A stretch of DNA of 64,000 nucleotides from Ophioderma brevispina (lineage: Eukaryota; Echinodermata; Ophiuroidea; Amphilepidida; Ophiodermatidae): NCBI GenBank assembly GCA_023653785.1, contig JAMKCH010007254.1, positions 1 to 64,000 of the forward strand. The letters run 5' to 3'. Within the stretch, counting starts at the first letter, position 1; every line of letters begins with the position of its first letter. The notes beneath the pieces were generated by a model. The model saw only the letters and a program-made list of their open reading frames with translations, did not search any database and was not told where the DNA came from. The translations under genes were made by a program, and so were the position numbers. Positions 21,257-30,881 of this stretch are shown here, piece by piece.

Positions 21257-22278
21257 CAGGCAATTTTAAGTTGGCTTTTAGAGCCACTTCGGGGTACATG
21301 TCATTGTGCTTCACGCACATTATTTCTGAAAACAGGACCATGAGTTTTCATCTACCTGAGGGCCCGTACCAACTCTCGCTGGCCCTGCAACGCAGCATCA
21401 TTCATGTCAGTAGTCATTATATACATTACATAAACTGCTTGTTTATTCCGCTGAGACTGCCGAATTCACTAGCGTTTTCGCTTCCGCTTTCGCGTTTTAC
21501 ACTAAGTCTCACTCTCTCCTCCAAGGAAATTGAGGTTTTTGTAAAAACAGAACTTACCGAAGATCATGTCCGCCATTACGTAACTGTTTTCGCATCTTTT
21601 AAAAGTTTCTTTATGAAGTTAATCCCTTCTTTGCATTTTCAAACTGTTCAAACGTGAATAACTCATGTTTAACTAATCCTTTCACCGTTCTCACTCAACC
21701 AGCTTAGAAAGTGGCACAAACTCGATTTTTGCGTTCCGCAGTAAACTCTCTCGATTGCAAAAAGCAAATGCGCTGAAACAAAAAAGTATTCAAATCCTGG
21801 TCTTTTTTCTTTGTGAAATAACAGAACATTTGCATCTACTGTCCATTCAATTATCTTTAGACCCTTGGTTTTTAATTAATATTAGAGAAGGTAGTGGTGT
21901 CGGGAAAATATCGTGAAAGAACAGTTTTGTATTCACGAAATTACCCAACTTGATTTTAAATTTCAAAATTAGGATGGAATTTTAGCTACAAATTGAAATT
22001 TGACCCTTTTTCCTTCAAAGTTGCAAATGATCTGTTCAACGTCTGATGCCATTAAGAAATGACGTGTGAGGTGGTCTTTGGTATTATATTAATACGATGG
22101 GAGGTTAGGAAAATGGACGTGGTGAGGTGGTCTTTGGTATTATACATAGGAGGTAGGAAGCGACTACCGATGTAGCGATACCCATGCGACAACATCGGCG
22201 GACCAGAAGACCTTGGTCGGACAGTGGCCTGCATGTATTGTGTCATCTTCTCTTAAAAGGACATAATACGAAGAAGGT
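21257..22278. other. Unrecognised DNA with one 128-codon frame and a short direct repeat
   Basis: An open frame at 21271-21657 (+) of 128 codons is Ser/Leu/Phe-rich with no recognisable domain and is probably chance. At 22060-22145 GTGAGGTGGTCTTTGGTATT occurs twice, about 60 bp apart. Confidence 0.4.
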
Positions 22279-22286
22279 ATTGTATT

Positions 22287-22644
22287 CACTGATCTCTATA
22301 CAATGGATTGGCTACACAACGGTGATTGTATAGTAGATCAATGCAGCAACCGGCGGACATCTTGGTCTACCAGTACAATAGCTTTCCAGAGGCACCTGTT
22401 TAACAGAAGTTGTATCTCGAGTGCCTGATTTAGGGACATGTCATCCCATACGGCACAACATCAAATGCGTTGAGCTTGATTGTGTACTCTGTTATGCGTT
22501 TTATCCACATCTCAATGGAAACACACTTTGTGTAATTGACCGGCTCTTAACCACCTGCTTGGGCTCTTTTTGGATTACCAATATGGCCGTCAGTGGTTGC
22601 AAGTACGGAGCCCAGGTTTCCAATCCATTGTATAGAGATCAGTG
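22287..22644. mobile_element. MITE with perfect 25-bp TIR and 8-bp TSD
   Basis: 22287-22311 (CACTGATCTCTATACAATGG plus 5 bases) is the exact reverse complement of 22620-22644. ATTGTATT is duplicated at 22279-22286 and 22645-22652. The 8-bp TSD points to hAT-like (or P-like) transposase use. The 358-bp interior has imperfect subterminal inverted segments (CAGCAACCGGCGG near 22343 and CCGTCAGTGGTTGC near 22586) and no transposase. Confidence 0.92.
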
Positions 22645-22652
22645 ATTGTATT

Positions 22653-23077
22653 TGTAAGCTTTTGTATTTCTTTGAAGGTTTGTTTGCCCATGGATAAAAT
22701 CCCCGGAATAAAATAAACGCTATTTATACGTTACAAGCATTGCTCATGATATCGATCAATGTATTATACTGTCAAAGATTGATGCAACGTATTACACACC
22801 TATATTATAAATGGAACATTCCTGAAAAGGTTTATGCTCATTACGAATATTCGGCTGGTTCCGATTCCTTGCCGATTGATGGCCAAATATCACAGAAATT
22901 GAATAGAATTGGGTATGAAGAAATACTTTTCAGCATGCACCTTCAAAATCTTGTTGGGTAATTAGATGAATACCAACTTTTCTTTCACGATTTTTCCCCG
23001 ACACCAATACCTTCTCTAATATTAATTAAAAACCGAGGGTCTAATCTAATTGAATGGACAGTAATAATTAAAGGGCA
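22653..23077. other. No gene seen
   Basis: AT-rich sequence. A 73-codon frame at 22740-22961 has no recognisable motif. TTAATATTAGAGAAGGTA near 21876 is mirrored by TACCTTCTCTAATATTAATT near 23008, and the neighbouring stretches (GACCCTTGGTTTTTAATTAA and AAAAACCGAGGGTCTAA) pair as well. 21840-21915 and 22975-23060 are therefore inverted copies of about 75 bp, possibly the ends of a larger element enclosing the 22287 MITE. Confidence 0.45.
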
Positions 23078-23192
23078 CATGTGGTGCAAGTGGATCAGCG
23101 CTGGCTTCATAAGCATAAGGATGCGGGTTCGAGCACGCTGTTGCCAGTGTGTTGTGGACTTCACCCCTCTTCACCCAGAAGTATAAATGGGT
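23078..23192 (+). repeat. tRNA-derived SINE, second family
   Basis: It has a tRNA-like head with a D-arm GTGCAAGTGGATCAGCGCTG, an anticodon-like loop TTCATAA (a CAT anticodon as in Met tRNA) and a B box GGGTTCGAGC, then a short body TTCACCCAGAAGTATAAATG. It runs into the CACCGGTGT MITE dimer, which truncates it. The acceptor stem does not pair, so it is not a tRNA gene. Confidence 0.6.
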
Positions 23193-23543
23193 ACCGGTGT
23201 GAAAGCAGATATAGTCCGGCGGGAGCCACAGTCCGGGGCTCCATAGACGTTAACGGAATAAAGCGTAAAACTAATGTTGCGTAAAGAGTCAACTGAATCG
23301 ATTGCCCTATTGTTCACCATTGTTCCCGGACTATGAGTACGCCGGACAATGGTTACCTCTACACCAGTGTGAAAGCAGATATAGTCCGGTGGGAGCCATA
23401 GTCCGGGGCTCCATAGACGATAACGGAATAAAGCGTGAAACTAATTGCTAATGTTGCGTGAAGAGTCAACGAATCGATTGCCCTATTTGCATTCAACATT
23501 GTTACGGACTAGAGTCGCCGGTCAATGGTTACTTCTACACCGG
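23193..23543. mobile_element. CACCGGTGT MITE dimer
   Basis: Unit 1 (23193-23370) and unit 2 (23362-23543) are in the same orientation and share the junction ACACCAGTGT, which serves as the right end of one and the left end of the next. Each has GCAGATATAGTCCGG near the left, a GGAATAAAGCGT core, and the reversed end near GGTTACYTCTACACC. The outer ends keep ACCGGTGT and CACCGG. Confidence 0.8.
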
Positions 23544-23559
23544 CATTAAGGCGGGATGA

Positions 23560-24008
23560 AAATATACCTGTTGGAGGAGTGGCGAAACCCCCACAGCCCC
23601 AACATTATATGAAGGAGTATGGCCCAAACGACCAAGGACAGAAAGCTGAGCAATCGCCTGCGGGCGCACCTTTTTTATAATTAATGTATCTACTCCACTA
23701 TATCTCTGGCTCACACCCCTCCAAATTCAACCATACGCTAGACAAGATGCATGAAGTGACCGGATAAAACAATTACACTATAAATGGCTTCTGTTGAAAG
23801 TTGGAAACAAAAACAAAATAGTCCAAATATTCGATTATGCATAGTTGACCATTGCTTATTGATTTGTACCTAAAATGATTAACGAATAGATCAGAACAAC
23901 TGCTTAGCTCCTATAAGCTTCCTGTGTGGAAAGAACTAAACATTGATTACCGTCTCATCTCAAATAGAATTTTCAAAAGTACTTTAATGTTTTTAAGCGT
24001 TAAATCAT
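23560..24008. other. No gene seen
   Basis: No recognised frames or repeat ends between the MITE dimer and the minisatellite. Confidence 0.5.
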
Positions 24009-24188
24009 ATTGTGATGAGAGGAACACATATTGTATGAGAGGCTACCCTATATTGTCATGTGACAGGATACACTAATTGTCATGAGAGGATAACTCTATT
24101 GGCATGAGAGGATACACGATGTCATGGAGGATCACACTATATTGTCATTGAGAGGATACCCTAGATTGTCATGAGAGGATACACTATA
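24009..24188. repeat. Minisatellite, about 25-bp unit
   Basis: About seven imperfect copies of ATTGTCATGAGAGGATACAC plus CTAT, varying by indels (GGAACACAT, GGCTACCCTAT, GGATAACTCT). It lies at the 3' side of the minus-strand Penelope relic, so it could derive from that element's tail or insertion site. Confidence 0.85.
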
Positions 24189-25083
24189 CTGTATAATATA
24201 TATAGATGACAAATTGCGGGCGGCGGAGAGGTATGGTAGTCGCATTATCCTTGGTGATGCTGGAGTGGTTTTCTAAGTAGAATTTGTTCTCTTGGCGGCA
24301 CTTGAATCTAGTTCGGGTCGCGTGTTGAGTAGTCTGCGTTGTCGGCCTGATGAAGCCAGCTTCTAGGTGAGGCAGAGGTCGCATTTCTTGGTTCCGCTGG
24401 AGTACGGTCGGGCGATGGATACGGATTGGCCAAGTGATGTCGTAGGGTTGGTTGTTCTTCTGTGAATGAACCAAACGTACTTGGAGAGTTCTGTGCTCTT
24501 TGGTGCGTTCATTTCTGAGAGATGTATGTGGTTGTTGAATCTAGTATGCAAGGTGGGTGCGGTCAGTCCGATGTAAGTTTGGTGAAGCTCCACTGTTCGC
24601 TACTTTGACTCGGCGCTGTAGATGATGTTAGTTTTCAAACAGTTTTCTGAAGTGGGCACAGGTCCTGTTGCGGAAGTTGCATCCAGGTTGTGTAGGTTGA
24701 TTATCCTTTGCGGCGATCTTCTGGTTGTGGGTTTTGATGATGTTGGCGACGTTGGGCAGGCAGCTGTAGCTGATCTTGACGGTGTTCCGGGTGAATATCT
24801 TGTTGAGTTTGGATCCGGTTGGGAAATGTTTGTCGAGGAATTGATGAACGATCGTCCGCCTGTGGTGGAGCGTTCTTGCGAAGGGGGTTAACCCGATGAT
24901 GTTACGTTTTACGTTTGGGTCGTCCGTGTAACCAGATGATGTTCGTTTACGTTTGCGGGTCGTCCAGCGTCTCATGCCGCCTCTACGACCCAACAAACGT
25001 CTCTCTACGGACGTCCGGCCACAACCGCATATATATTCTCCGCCTCCAACGATAGCAGACAGTTGTTCCGATGATCGCAACAA
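24184..25083 (-). pseudogene. Penelope-like element, C-terminal part with GIY-YIG endonuclease
   Basis: Minus-strand reading gives FLDKHFPTGSKLNKIFTRNT (about 24800), VKISYSCLPN, the cysteine-containing linker GCNFRNRTCAH, IIYSAESK, then the GIY-YIG core HQTYIGLTAPTLHTRFNNH (about 24540-24580), ELSKYVW, PYSSGTKKCDLCLT and finally CRQENKFYL. This is the standard end of Penelope RT plus endonuclease proteins. A frameshift near 24630 and a stop before the YIG domain separate the linker from the nuclease; another shift follows CDLCLT. The RT domain is missing, so the copy is 5' truncated near 25,000. A roughly 30-bp direct repeat (GATGATGTT..TTACGTTTG) lies at 24895-24970. Confidence 0.92.
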
Positions 25084-25174
25084 GCGTGAAATCCGAGTAA
25101 CAAAACAGTTTCAGCAGGTTCAATTTATCTCGCTCTGCTTTCAAGCATGAGCACTCTGCATGAAGATAGTCTTC

Positions 25175-25300
25175 TCGCCTATTATATATATATATACTAT
25201 ATATTTATATAGTAATATTATATATATATATAATATATCTATATATAATATTATATATTTTTTTTTTTTTTTTTTAATTTTTTAGGTTTTTTCTTTTTTT
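25175..25300. repeat. TA microsatellite followed by T-rich tract
   Basis: Interrupted TATATA at 25180-25255, then a T run of about 19 (25259-25277) and T-rich sequence. It marks the left edge of the tRNA-like tandem array. Confidence 0.95.
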
Positions 25301-25310
25301 AAGTGTTTTT

Positions 25311-26187
25311 AAATGGCCGTTAGGCTATAAAGAAGCACAAGTCAATGGGAAAGAAAGAAAGATCAGAGTAGAAGAAAGCCTCAAAGAGCACTCGCCGGGA
25401 ATCGAACCCGGTAACATGCGTACATGAGATGTGATACCATTACACCACGAGTCCACACGGCTGAGATACGACTTGAGCGTATAGGGATATAAAGATGTAA
25501 GGCTATATAGTGGCGCCGTAAACAGTATAGTAACAGAGTCACAAGGGTGGCCGCTATGCGGTAAGTTAATATAGAATCATAGGAGCTAAAGGGACGCACC
25601 TAACCGCATTTAAAGTATGTGAAATGGCCGTTAGGCCTATTAAAGAAGACAAGTCAATTGGAAAGAAAGAAAGATAGAGTAGAAGGAAAGCTCAAAAGAG
25701 CACTCGCCGGGAAGCGAACAGGGTCACCTGCGTACATGACAGGATGTTGATAACCATCTACACCACGAATCCCACACGGCTGAGATACTCTTTTGAGGTA
25801 TATGGCTATATAGCTGTAAGGCCTATATAGGTGGCGCCGTAACAGTATATTTAACAGAGTTAAGGGTGGCGCTATGTGGTAAGTTAATATAGAAATCATA
25901 GGGCTAAAGGGTACGCACATACCGCATTTCAAGTATTTTAAGGGCCGTTAGGCCTATAAAGAAGAACAAGTCAATGGAAAGAAAGAAAGAGCAGAGTAGA
26001 AGAAAGCCTCAAAGAGCATCGCGGAATCGAACCTGGGTCACCTGCGTACATGGCAGATGTGATACCATCTACACACGAGTCCCACACGGCTGAGATAATA
26101 CTTTTGAGGTATATGGCTATATAGCTGTACGGTATATAGGTGGCGCGTAACAGTATATTTAACAGAGTCAAGGGTGGCGCTATTAAT
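25311..26187 (-). repeat. Threefold tandem array of a 310-bp unit containing a tRNA-like sequence
   Basis: Units start at about 25311, 25621 and 25938 with GGCCGTTAGGCCTAT(A)AAAGAA, then GAAAGAAAGAAAG, a minus-strand tRNA-like block (25388-25455, 25700-25773, 26016-26083), GGTATATGGCTATATAG, GGCGCCGTAACAGTAT and GGTGGCGCTAT. On the minus strand the block reads GACTCGTGGTGTA, ATGGTATCACATCT and GGGTTCGATTCCCGGCGAGT, i.e. D-arm and T-arm/B box. The anticodon loop (CATGTAC region) lacks U33, so it is not a functional tRNA. The third unit is shortened and runs into TA repeats. A tandemly amplified tRNA-SINE-like unit is the best description. Confidence 0.85.
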
Positions 26188-26219
26188 ATATATATATCTA
26201 TATATAGGTCGTATTCTGG

Positions 26220-28235
26220 TAGCACTGGATCAATTTATATGCGTCGTGTAAGTTTTACAGTTGTACACAGTCTGATAGGTTTTTAAACATTATATACACA
26301 ACGTTTCGAGCTGAACCGCCCTGACAAGCATGTGATGATATACCACTCTCGCAAAAGCAATACGAAAATAGAAAATAAAGCGTGACTGCCAAGGCACAGG
26401 GCTATTCAAAAAACGAATGAAAAAGAGATAAACTCCAATTGTGTATGGCTACACTATGTTTACAAAACCAGCGAGGTATGAAGGTTGCACAAAAGTAGTA
26501 GTAAGAAGCCAATGAAAAACTACACAATGTAGCACAAAGTAGAAAAAAATCCTTACAGATAAAAGTATCAAATTACTATTTAAGCCGTGGGGTGAATATA
26601 CCAAGTGGGAATATGGTCTATGCTCAGCCACAATGGGTCTTGATTACTGCCTCTGGCGGAAATAGCACCCATAACTTGAATGTCTTTTATGGGACAGTCA
26701 GATGGGGGTTGAAATGTCTGGCAACTGGGAATTTCAAAGTTGAATCTGATAGAGCGTAGTGGTCTGTAAACCGGTCTGATAATCGCCGGCAGGTCTCACC
26801 CACATAAAGGCTATTGCACTTGGTACAAATAATAATGTAAAACAACATTTGATGATGCTAATGTGGAAATTGGTTCAGAGGTGCTGTCAAGAACCCTTGG
26901 GCCACGAATCGAAGATGCGTTGTACATGGAACAATAGGCGCAAGATTGCAAACGTGAACGACCACCACGGTATGTACCAGGTTCGGGGATTTCCTCGGCA
27001 GCGGGGCGGGGATGAGACGCTCTGACTAGGAAGTTTGAGAGATTACGATTCTCTTCTAAAAACGCCCGTCACCGGGGTTCTTGCAGTATGGTTGAGTGCG
27101 GATCAAGTGGAGAATCCTTAATTCTTAACAATTATGTTACGAATGGGAACATGTGAGGGTGGTGGTCAGAACAAGGGTGTGCGATTGCAATGTTTTTTCT
27201 CAGATTCTTGAAGAACCTCCCGTCCCTGTCGAGAACCTGAACTTTGTCAAGGGCCGAACGAGTAATACCTTGGATAGCCCGTTGGTGAAAGAAGTTAAGG
27301 CATGTCATTGCGACGTCGAGAGTTGTTTTGTTGACTACAGATACGTTTGGCTCTAAGGAGCTGACTATATGGAATAGCTGTTTGCAAGGGGGTGGATGAC
27401 TTGTTCATAGCGAAGAAAGTTGTGAGAATCTTGTTTCCCTTGTAATAGATTGAACTGGTGATGCAATTATCGTGAATAGACAGCTTAAATAAAGAAAAGA
27501 ACGGGCGTAGAAATATGTGAGTGAATTGAATAGATTCATGATATGTGCGAACTTATTCGAGAAACGCTTGAAGATCTGACGAGATCGACATGATACCAAA
27601 ATGTCGTACTGTACCGACCAAGAAAGAGGGGGCGAGGGCGCACTGGTTTCCATCCCGTCGCTCTCTCTTGGTTCACCCAGGCAACCCATTGCAATAACAA
27701 CGTTTTTATTTTAAAAGCCTCCACCACCCAGCATAATTGGTGTAAGAACAATATCATTTCAATGTAAGCCATGGTGAGACTGCACACCTACTCCAATCCT
27801 GGAACCATGGCGATTCCCATACATGTCGTAAGTAAAGCCATTAAAACTCCATGTCTTGGTGTTGAGAACCAGTTCACAAGACGGAGAATGGTGTCTTTGG
27901 ATATGAATTGTCCTGCGGTGATCTAGAAGGAAGCAACGGCCTCTCATACCAATTGTGGGGGAGACAAGTATAAAGCGATGTAATGTCCATAGTGAAAAGG
28001 ATATCTATGTCTGGCTGGTGAAATTGAAAGTCGAGGGACGAAGAAAAGATGAGGGAGTCTTTAATGTAAGTGGGGTAACGGAGTAACCAGAGGGGTGACA
28101 TATCAGTATAAAGATAGGTGGCACGAGAACCGTAGGGCACGAATGAGATGATACAATCGGACGACAGGGTTGTTGGGCTTATGGATTTTGGGTAAAATGT
28201 AGAAGTTCGCTATTTGAGGGCAAGGATGAATAACC
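26220..28235 (-). pseudogene. Penelope-like element, RT plus GIY-YIG, 5' truncated and decayed
   Basis: Minus-strand order: RVIHP..FYILPKIHKPNNP (about 28225-28155, RT fingers), SFVPYGSRATYLY-like, DILFTMDITSLYTCLPHN (about 28015-27960, RT motif A), ELVLNTKTWSFNGFTY then GSRIG (about 27870-27795), ACS/MAYIE (about 27770), a ruined YIDD box (RYSTTFWYH near 27625), SIPYSQ-like TAIPYSQLLRAKRICS (about 27385-27335), a linker ending with CTKCNSLYVGETCRRLSDRF (about 26835-26765, GIY-YIG) and LPVARHFNP-like QLPDISTP (about 26725). Numerous frameshifts and stops. The 5' end stops at 28235, where an inverted copy of the element's own 3' end begins. The 3' end lies near TA repeats at 26180-26215. Confidence 0.92.
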
Positions 28236-28702
28236 CTCCATCTGACTGTTCCCATAAAAGACATTCAAGTTCTGGGTGCTATTTCCGCCAGACCGTAATC
28301 AAGACCGCATTGTGACTGAGCATAGACTCATATTCAAACGTGTACTATTCAACCCAACGGCTTAAATAGTAAATTTGATACTTTTAATCTGTAAGGATTT
28401 TTTTCTACTTTGTCTACATTTTGTAGTTTTTCATGTTGCTTCTGTACTACTACATTTTGGCAACCTTCAACTTCGCTGGTTTTGGAAACAGAGGGGTTAG
28501 CCAACACAATGGATGTTATCTCTTTTTCATTCGGTTTTTGAATATCCCTTGTGCCTTGCCAGTCACGCTTTATCTATTTTCGTATTGCTTTTGCTGGAGT
28601 GGTATATCATCACAAACTTGTCAAAGGCGTTCAGGCTCGAAAACGTTGTGTATATAATGTTGTAAAACATATTCAGCACTGTGTAAACTGTAAAACTTAC
28701 AT
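28231..28702 (+). mobile_element. Inverted partial copy of the PLE 3' end
   Basis: Plus-strand sequence from CCCTCCATCTGACTGTTCCC, AAAAGACATTCAAGTT, GTGCTATTTCCGCCAGA to CTCGAAAACGTTGTGTATAT and CTGTAAAACTTACA is the reverse complement of 26220-26710, diverged by a few percent plus indels. It holds the last part of the endonuclease frame and the 3' UTR. It meets the minus-strand element at 28231-28235, so the two 5'-truncated copies face each other head to head, the partial inverted-repeat layout known for Penelope-like elements. Confidence 0.9.
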
Positions 28703-28755
28703 CGACCATATATAGATAATATATATTATATATATATATATATGTAGTATATAGT
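28703..28755. repeat. TA microsatellite at outer PLE end
   Basis: TATATA tract at 28709-28752 beside the 3' end of the inverted PLE copy, matching the TA tract at 26180-26215 beside the other 3' end. Both copies therefore end at TA-rich DNA. Confidence 0.9.
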
Positions 28756-28924
28756 TGTTTAAAATGTAAGTTTTGATTTTGAGTTAAATTATCCTTGACG
28801 GTACTTTAGTTGGAGAGTACTCGATAAAATATCCAAAGGTTTCCTCGAGTTCAATTCCTAGCCTTCAAGGAAGAAACTTCTGATTTACCCTTATGAATTT
28901 GGAAGCAAATTCACATATGCCATC

Positions 28925-29338
28925 ATGCCAGTTTCCGATCTTACTTACATATTCGCGTTCCTGCTTCTCGGTATGTCCCGGAATTGGTTGCCACAAAAAT
29001 GTCTGGGTTTCAAATTGATCCCCACTAGGGGATATGTCAAGCAAGATTTGCCTGGGCTGACATCAAGGTGCGATGAAATCAGTACTCCGTACGGAGATCT
29101 CGTAGGTACTGTACCTGCTGCTGAGAAGACTCAGCAGTGCGAGTCCTCAAGAATTTTCCCAGGTCATACTGTATCTGGATGCCCCGCTGTTATAAATGTG
29201 ATCTATTTGAAAAATGAAATACCAAAAGGGATAATTTATATCGCACCACTACTAACGGAAACATTGTTCTTTCTCTTCTTGATCCCGCTAGACCTTGAAA
29301 TATTGTGTGTTTTAGTCGATGCTACGGGGATGTCGTGA
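28925..29338 (+). other. Unrecognised 137-codon frame with signal-like start
   Basis: It starts MPVSDLTYIFAFLLLG, a hydrophobic leader-like stretch, and right after LLLG the DNA reads GGTATGTCC, a fair splice-donor match, so a short first exon is conceivable. The downstream part (TSRCDEISTPYGDLVGTVP) contains several Cys residues (CLGF, RCDE, QQCES, GCPA) but no family I recognise, then a hydrophobic stretch (APLLTETLFFLFLIPLDLEI). No promoter or acceptor is evident. It may be chance, or a host-gene exon in a repeat desert. Confidence 0.2.
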
Positions 29339-29363
29339 TTCTCTACCACACTTGAAAGATCTG

Positions 29364-29551
29364 TTAAAGGAGATGGACCCGATTAAGTCTATAAAATTTT
29401 CATCTCAATGAATGGCCCAAAAAACCGTTCTGTAAAGTTTTTCGCGCGATATTTCAACCCCTTTTGAAGATGTGAGAAGCTAAAAACGTGATTTTGATAA
29501 TCCCATAGAGTACTGTGATAAAAATTATATTGGGCGACCAAAATACCCGGG
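29364..29551 (-). mobile_element. Reversed fragment of the ATGGCCCGAT TTAA MITE
   Basis: TTAAAGGAGATGGACCCGATT at its left is the reversed end of the family at 14760-15107 and 38591-38945. It continues with CTAAAAACGTGATTTTG and CCCATAGAGTACTGTGA and stops after GGGCGACCAAAAT. The distal half is missing. Confidence 0.75.
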
Positions 29552-29997
29552 GGGATCAATCATAGGACAAGGGAGTATCATCCGGGTCAAGAATCCACGT
29601 TCGGTAAAAAGGGTTAATTTTCAGGATCCAGGCAACGTTACGTACCCCGTAAATCGTGATAAAGGGATCTAAAAAACACCAAAATCCCAAGAAAACGGGC
29701 GTTAATTTTCTAAATGAGGACTAGAATTTAGGTTCCATATTCATTTCAGCATAAACAAATTTTTAAAACGGTTCCGGACACAGGTCTGTATTTGCCTTCA
29801 ACCTGTTGCATTTCAAATCCTAAATTCCATATTAAATAGTCCGCGCTAACGCAGCGGTAAAGAAACTATACACTGAATAGTACAGGCATAACCCCCTAGT
29901 GGTTTTGGATGAGAAATGACCCCGGACTCCTTTAGTCGGACAATGTTTAGTAGAGCGGGAGCAAGGAACTTGGTGTCAAACATCATCGTTCATGTAC
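29552..29997. other. No gene seen
   Basis: No frames or repeats recognised between the MITE fragment and the foldback at 29998. Confidence 0.5.
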
Positions 29998-30881
29998 ACT
30001 ACATCCTCAGCTTTGACACCTTGTGTAGTTAGTATGGACCCTCTACCATCAATGAAGATAGTGGTGTCAAATTGTGGTGTCAATTTTTCAATAGGGGCCA
30101 ATTTAAGATTACACAGGGGTCAACACGTTGAATTCCTCCAATCGTGTTGAAATGTATGCCATATTGTCCGTCTAGTCATAAGGATTACAAAATGTATAGT
30201 TTGACCATCTAAGACATTGGTTTTAGAGTTATTGGGTAAAACATTGCTTAAAAGTGCCAAAAAAGGGCAATTTACCATTGATACAGGGGTCAAAATCAGA
30301 AGTTGCCCCTCCAAATTTGGTATAAAAAATGAAACACACCATTGTAAATCTAGCTTAATTGTCAAAATAAGGAATGTTTGTAGACATCTGGCACATGCAT
30401 AGTTATATGCTATATGACAAAATAGTCATTTTTTTGTGGTGCAACATACCAATTGGCATTGACCTTCTTTGACACGTTATCTCGGTAAGTAACAGTTAAC
30501 ATAAATCAAAAACTATACCTTTTTGGGAGCCTCATTCCTTAGGCAATAATTGCAAGCATTTAAAATACAATCAGAGTAACTTCCAATGTGACCCTGTACA
30601 AATCGAGTTTGACCTTTTTTTGAACTTTAGCCATTTTACCCAAATAACTCCAAAACCAATGGTCATAGATGGTACAAACTAAATTTTGAATACTTGTAAC
30701 TAGACGGCAAATATGACACACATTTCAACATTGATTGGGTAGTTATTTAAAAGTTTGACCCCTGTGCACTTAAAATGGCCCCTATGAAAAAAGAAAACCA
30801 CAATTTGCACCACTAACTACCTAGCAATTGATGTAGAGGGTCCATACTAATAATGAAGGTGTCAAAACCTTTAGATGTAGT
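29998..30881. mobile_element. Foldback element with long arms, ACTACATC ends
   Basis: The left end ACTACATCCTCAGCTTTGAC and the right end, reversed ACTACATCTAAAGGTTTTGA, begin inverted arms of about 280-370 bp (TTAGTATGGACCCTCTAC, AGGGGTCAA, GTCTAGTCATAAGG-like). The arms contain the stretch CATAAGGATTACAAAATGTATAGTTTG, related to the arm sequence at 57960-57990. Non-coding. No TSD is obvious. Confidence 0.75.

Noticed and set aside
21271..21657. 128-codon open frame
   Set aside because: Low-complexity Ser/Leu/Phe composition, no domain, no neighbouring exon signals recognised; probably chance.
24009..24188. CRISPR-like regular repeats
   Set aside because: Units of about 25 bp follow one another without unique spacers and vary by indels. 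This is a eukaryotic minisatellite.
24622..24891. 89-codon plus-strand frame rich in Val and Gly
   Set aside because: It is the antisense of the Penelope-like coding sequence, which has clear motifs on the minus strand.
25388..26083. Three possible tRNA genes on the minus strand
   Set aside because: D- and T-arms look right, but the anticodon loop lacks U33, the blocks differ by indels and they sit inside a tandem repeat unit. Treated as tRNA-derived repeat sequence.
26220..28702. LTR retrotransposon or DIRS reading of the inverted ends
   Set aside because: The RT motifs (FYILPKIHKP, FTMDITSLYT) and the GIY-YIG core fit Penelope-like elements. No gag, protease, integrase or tyrosine recombinase is present.
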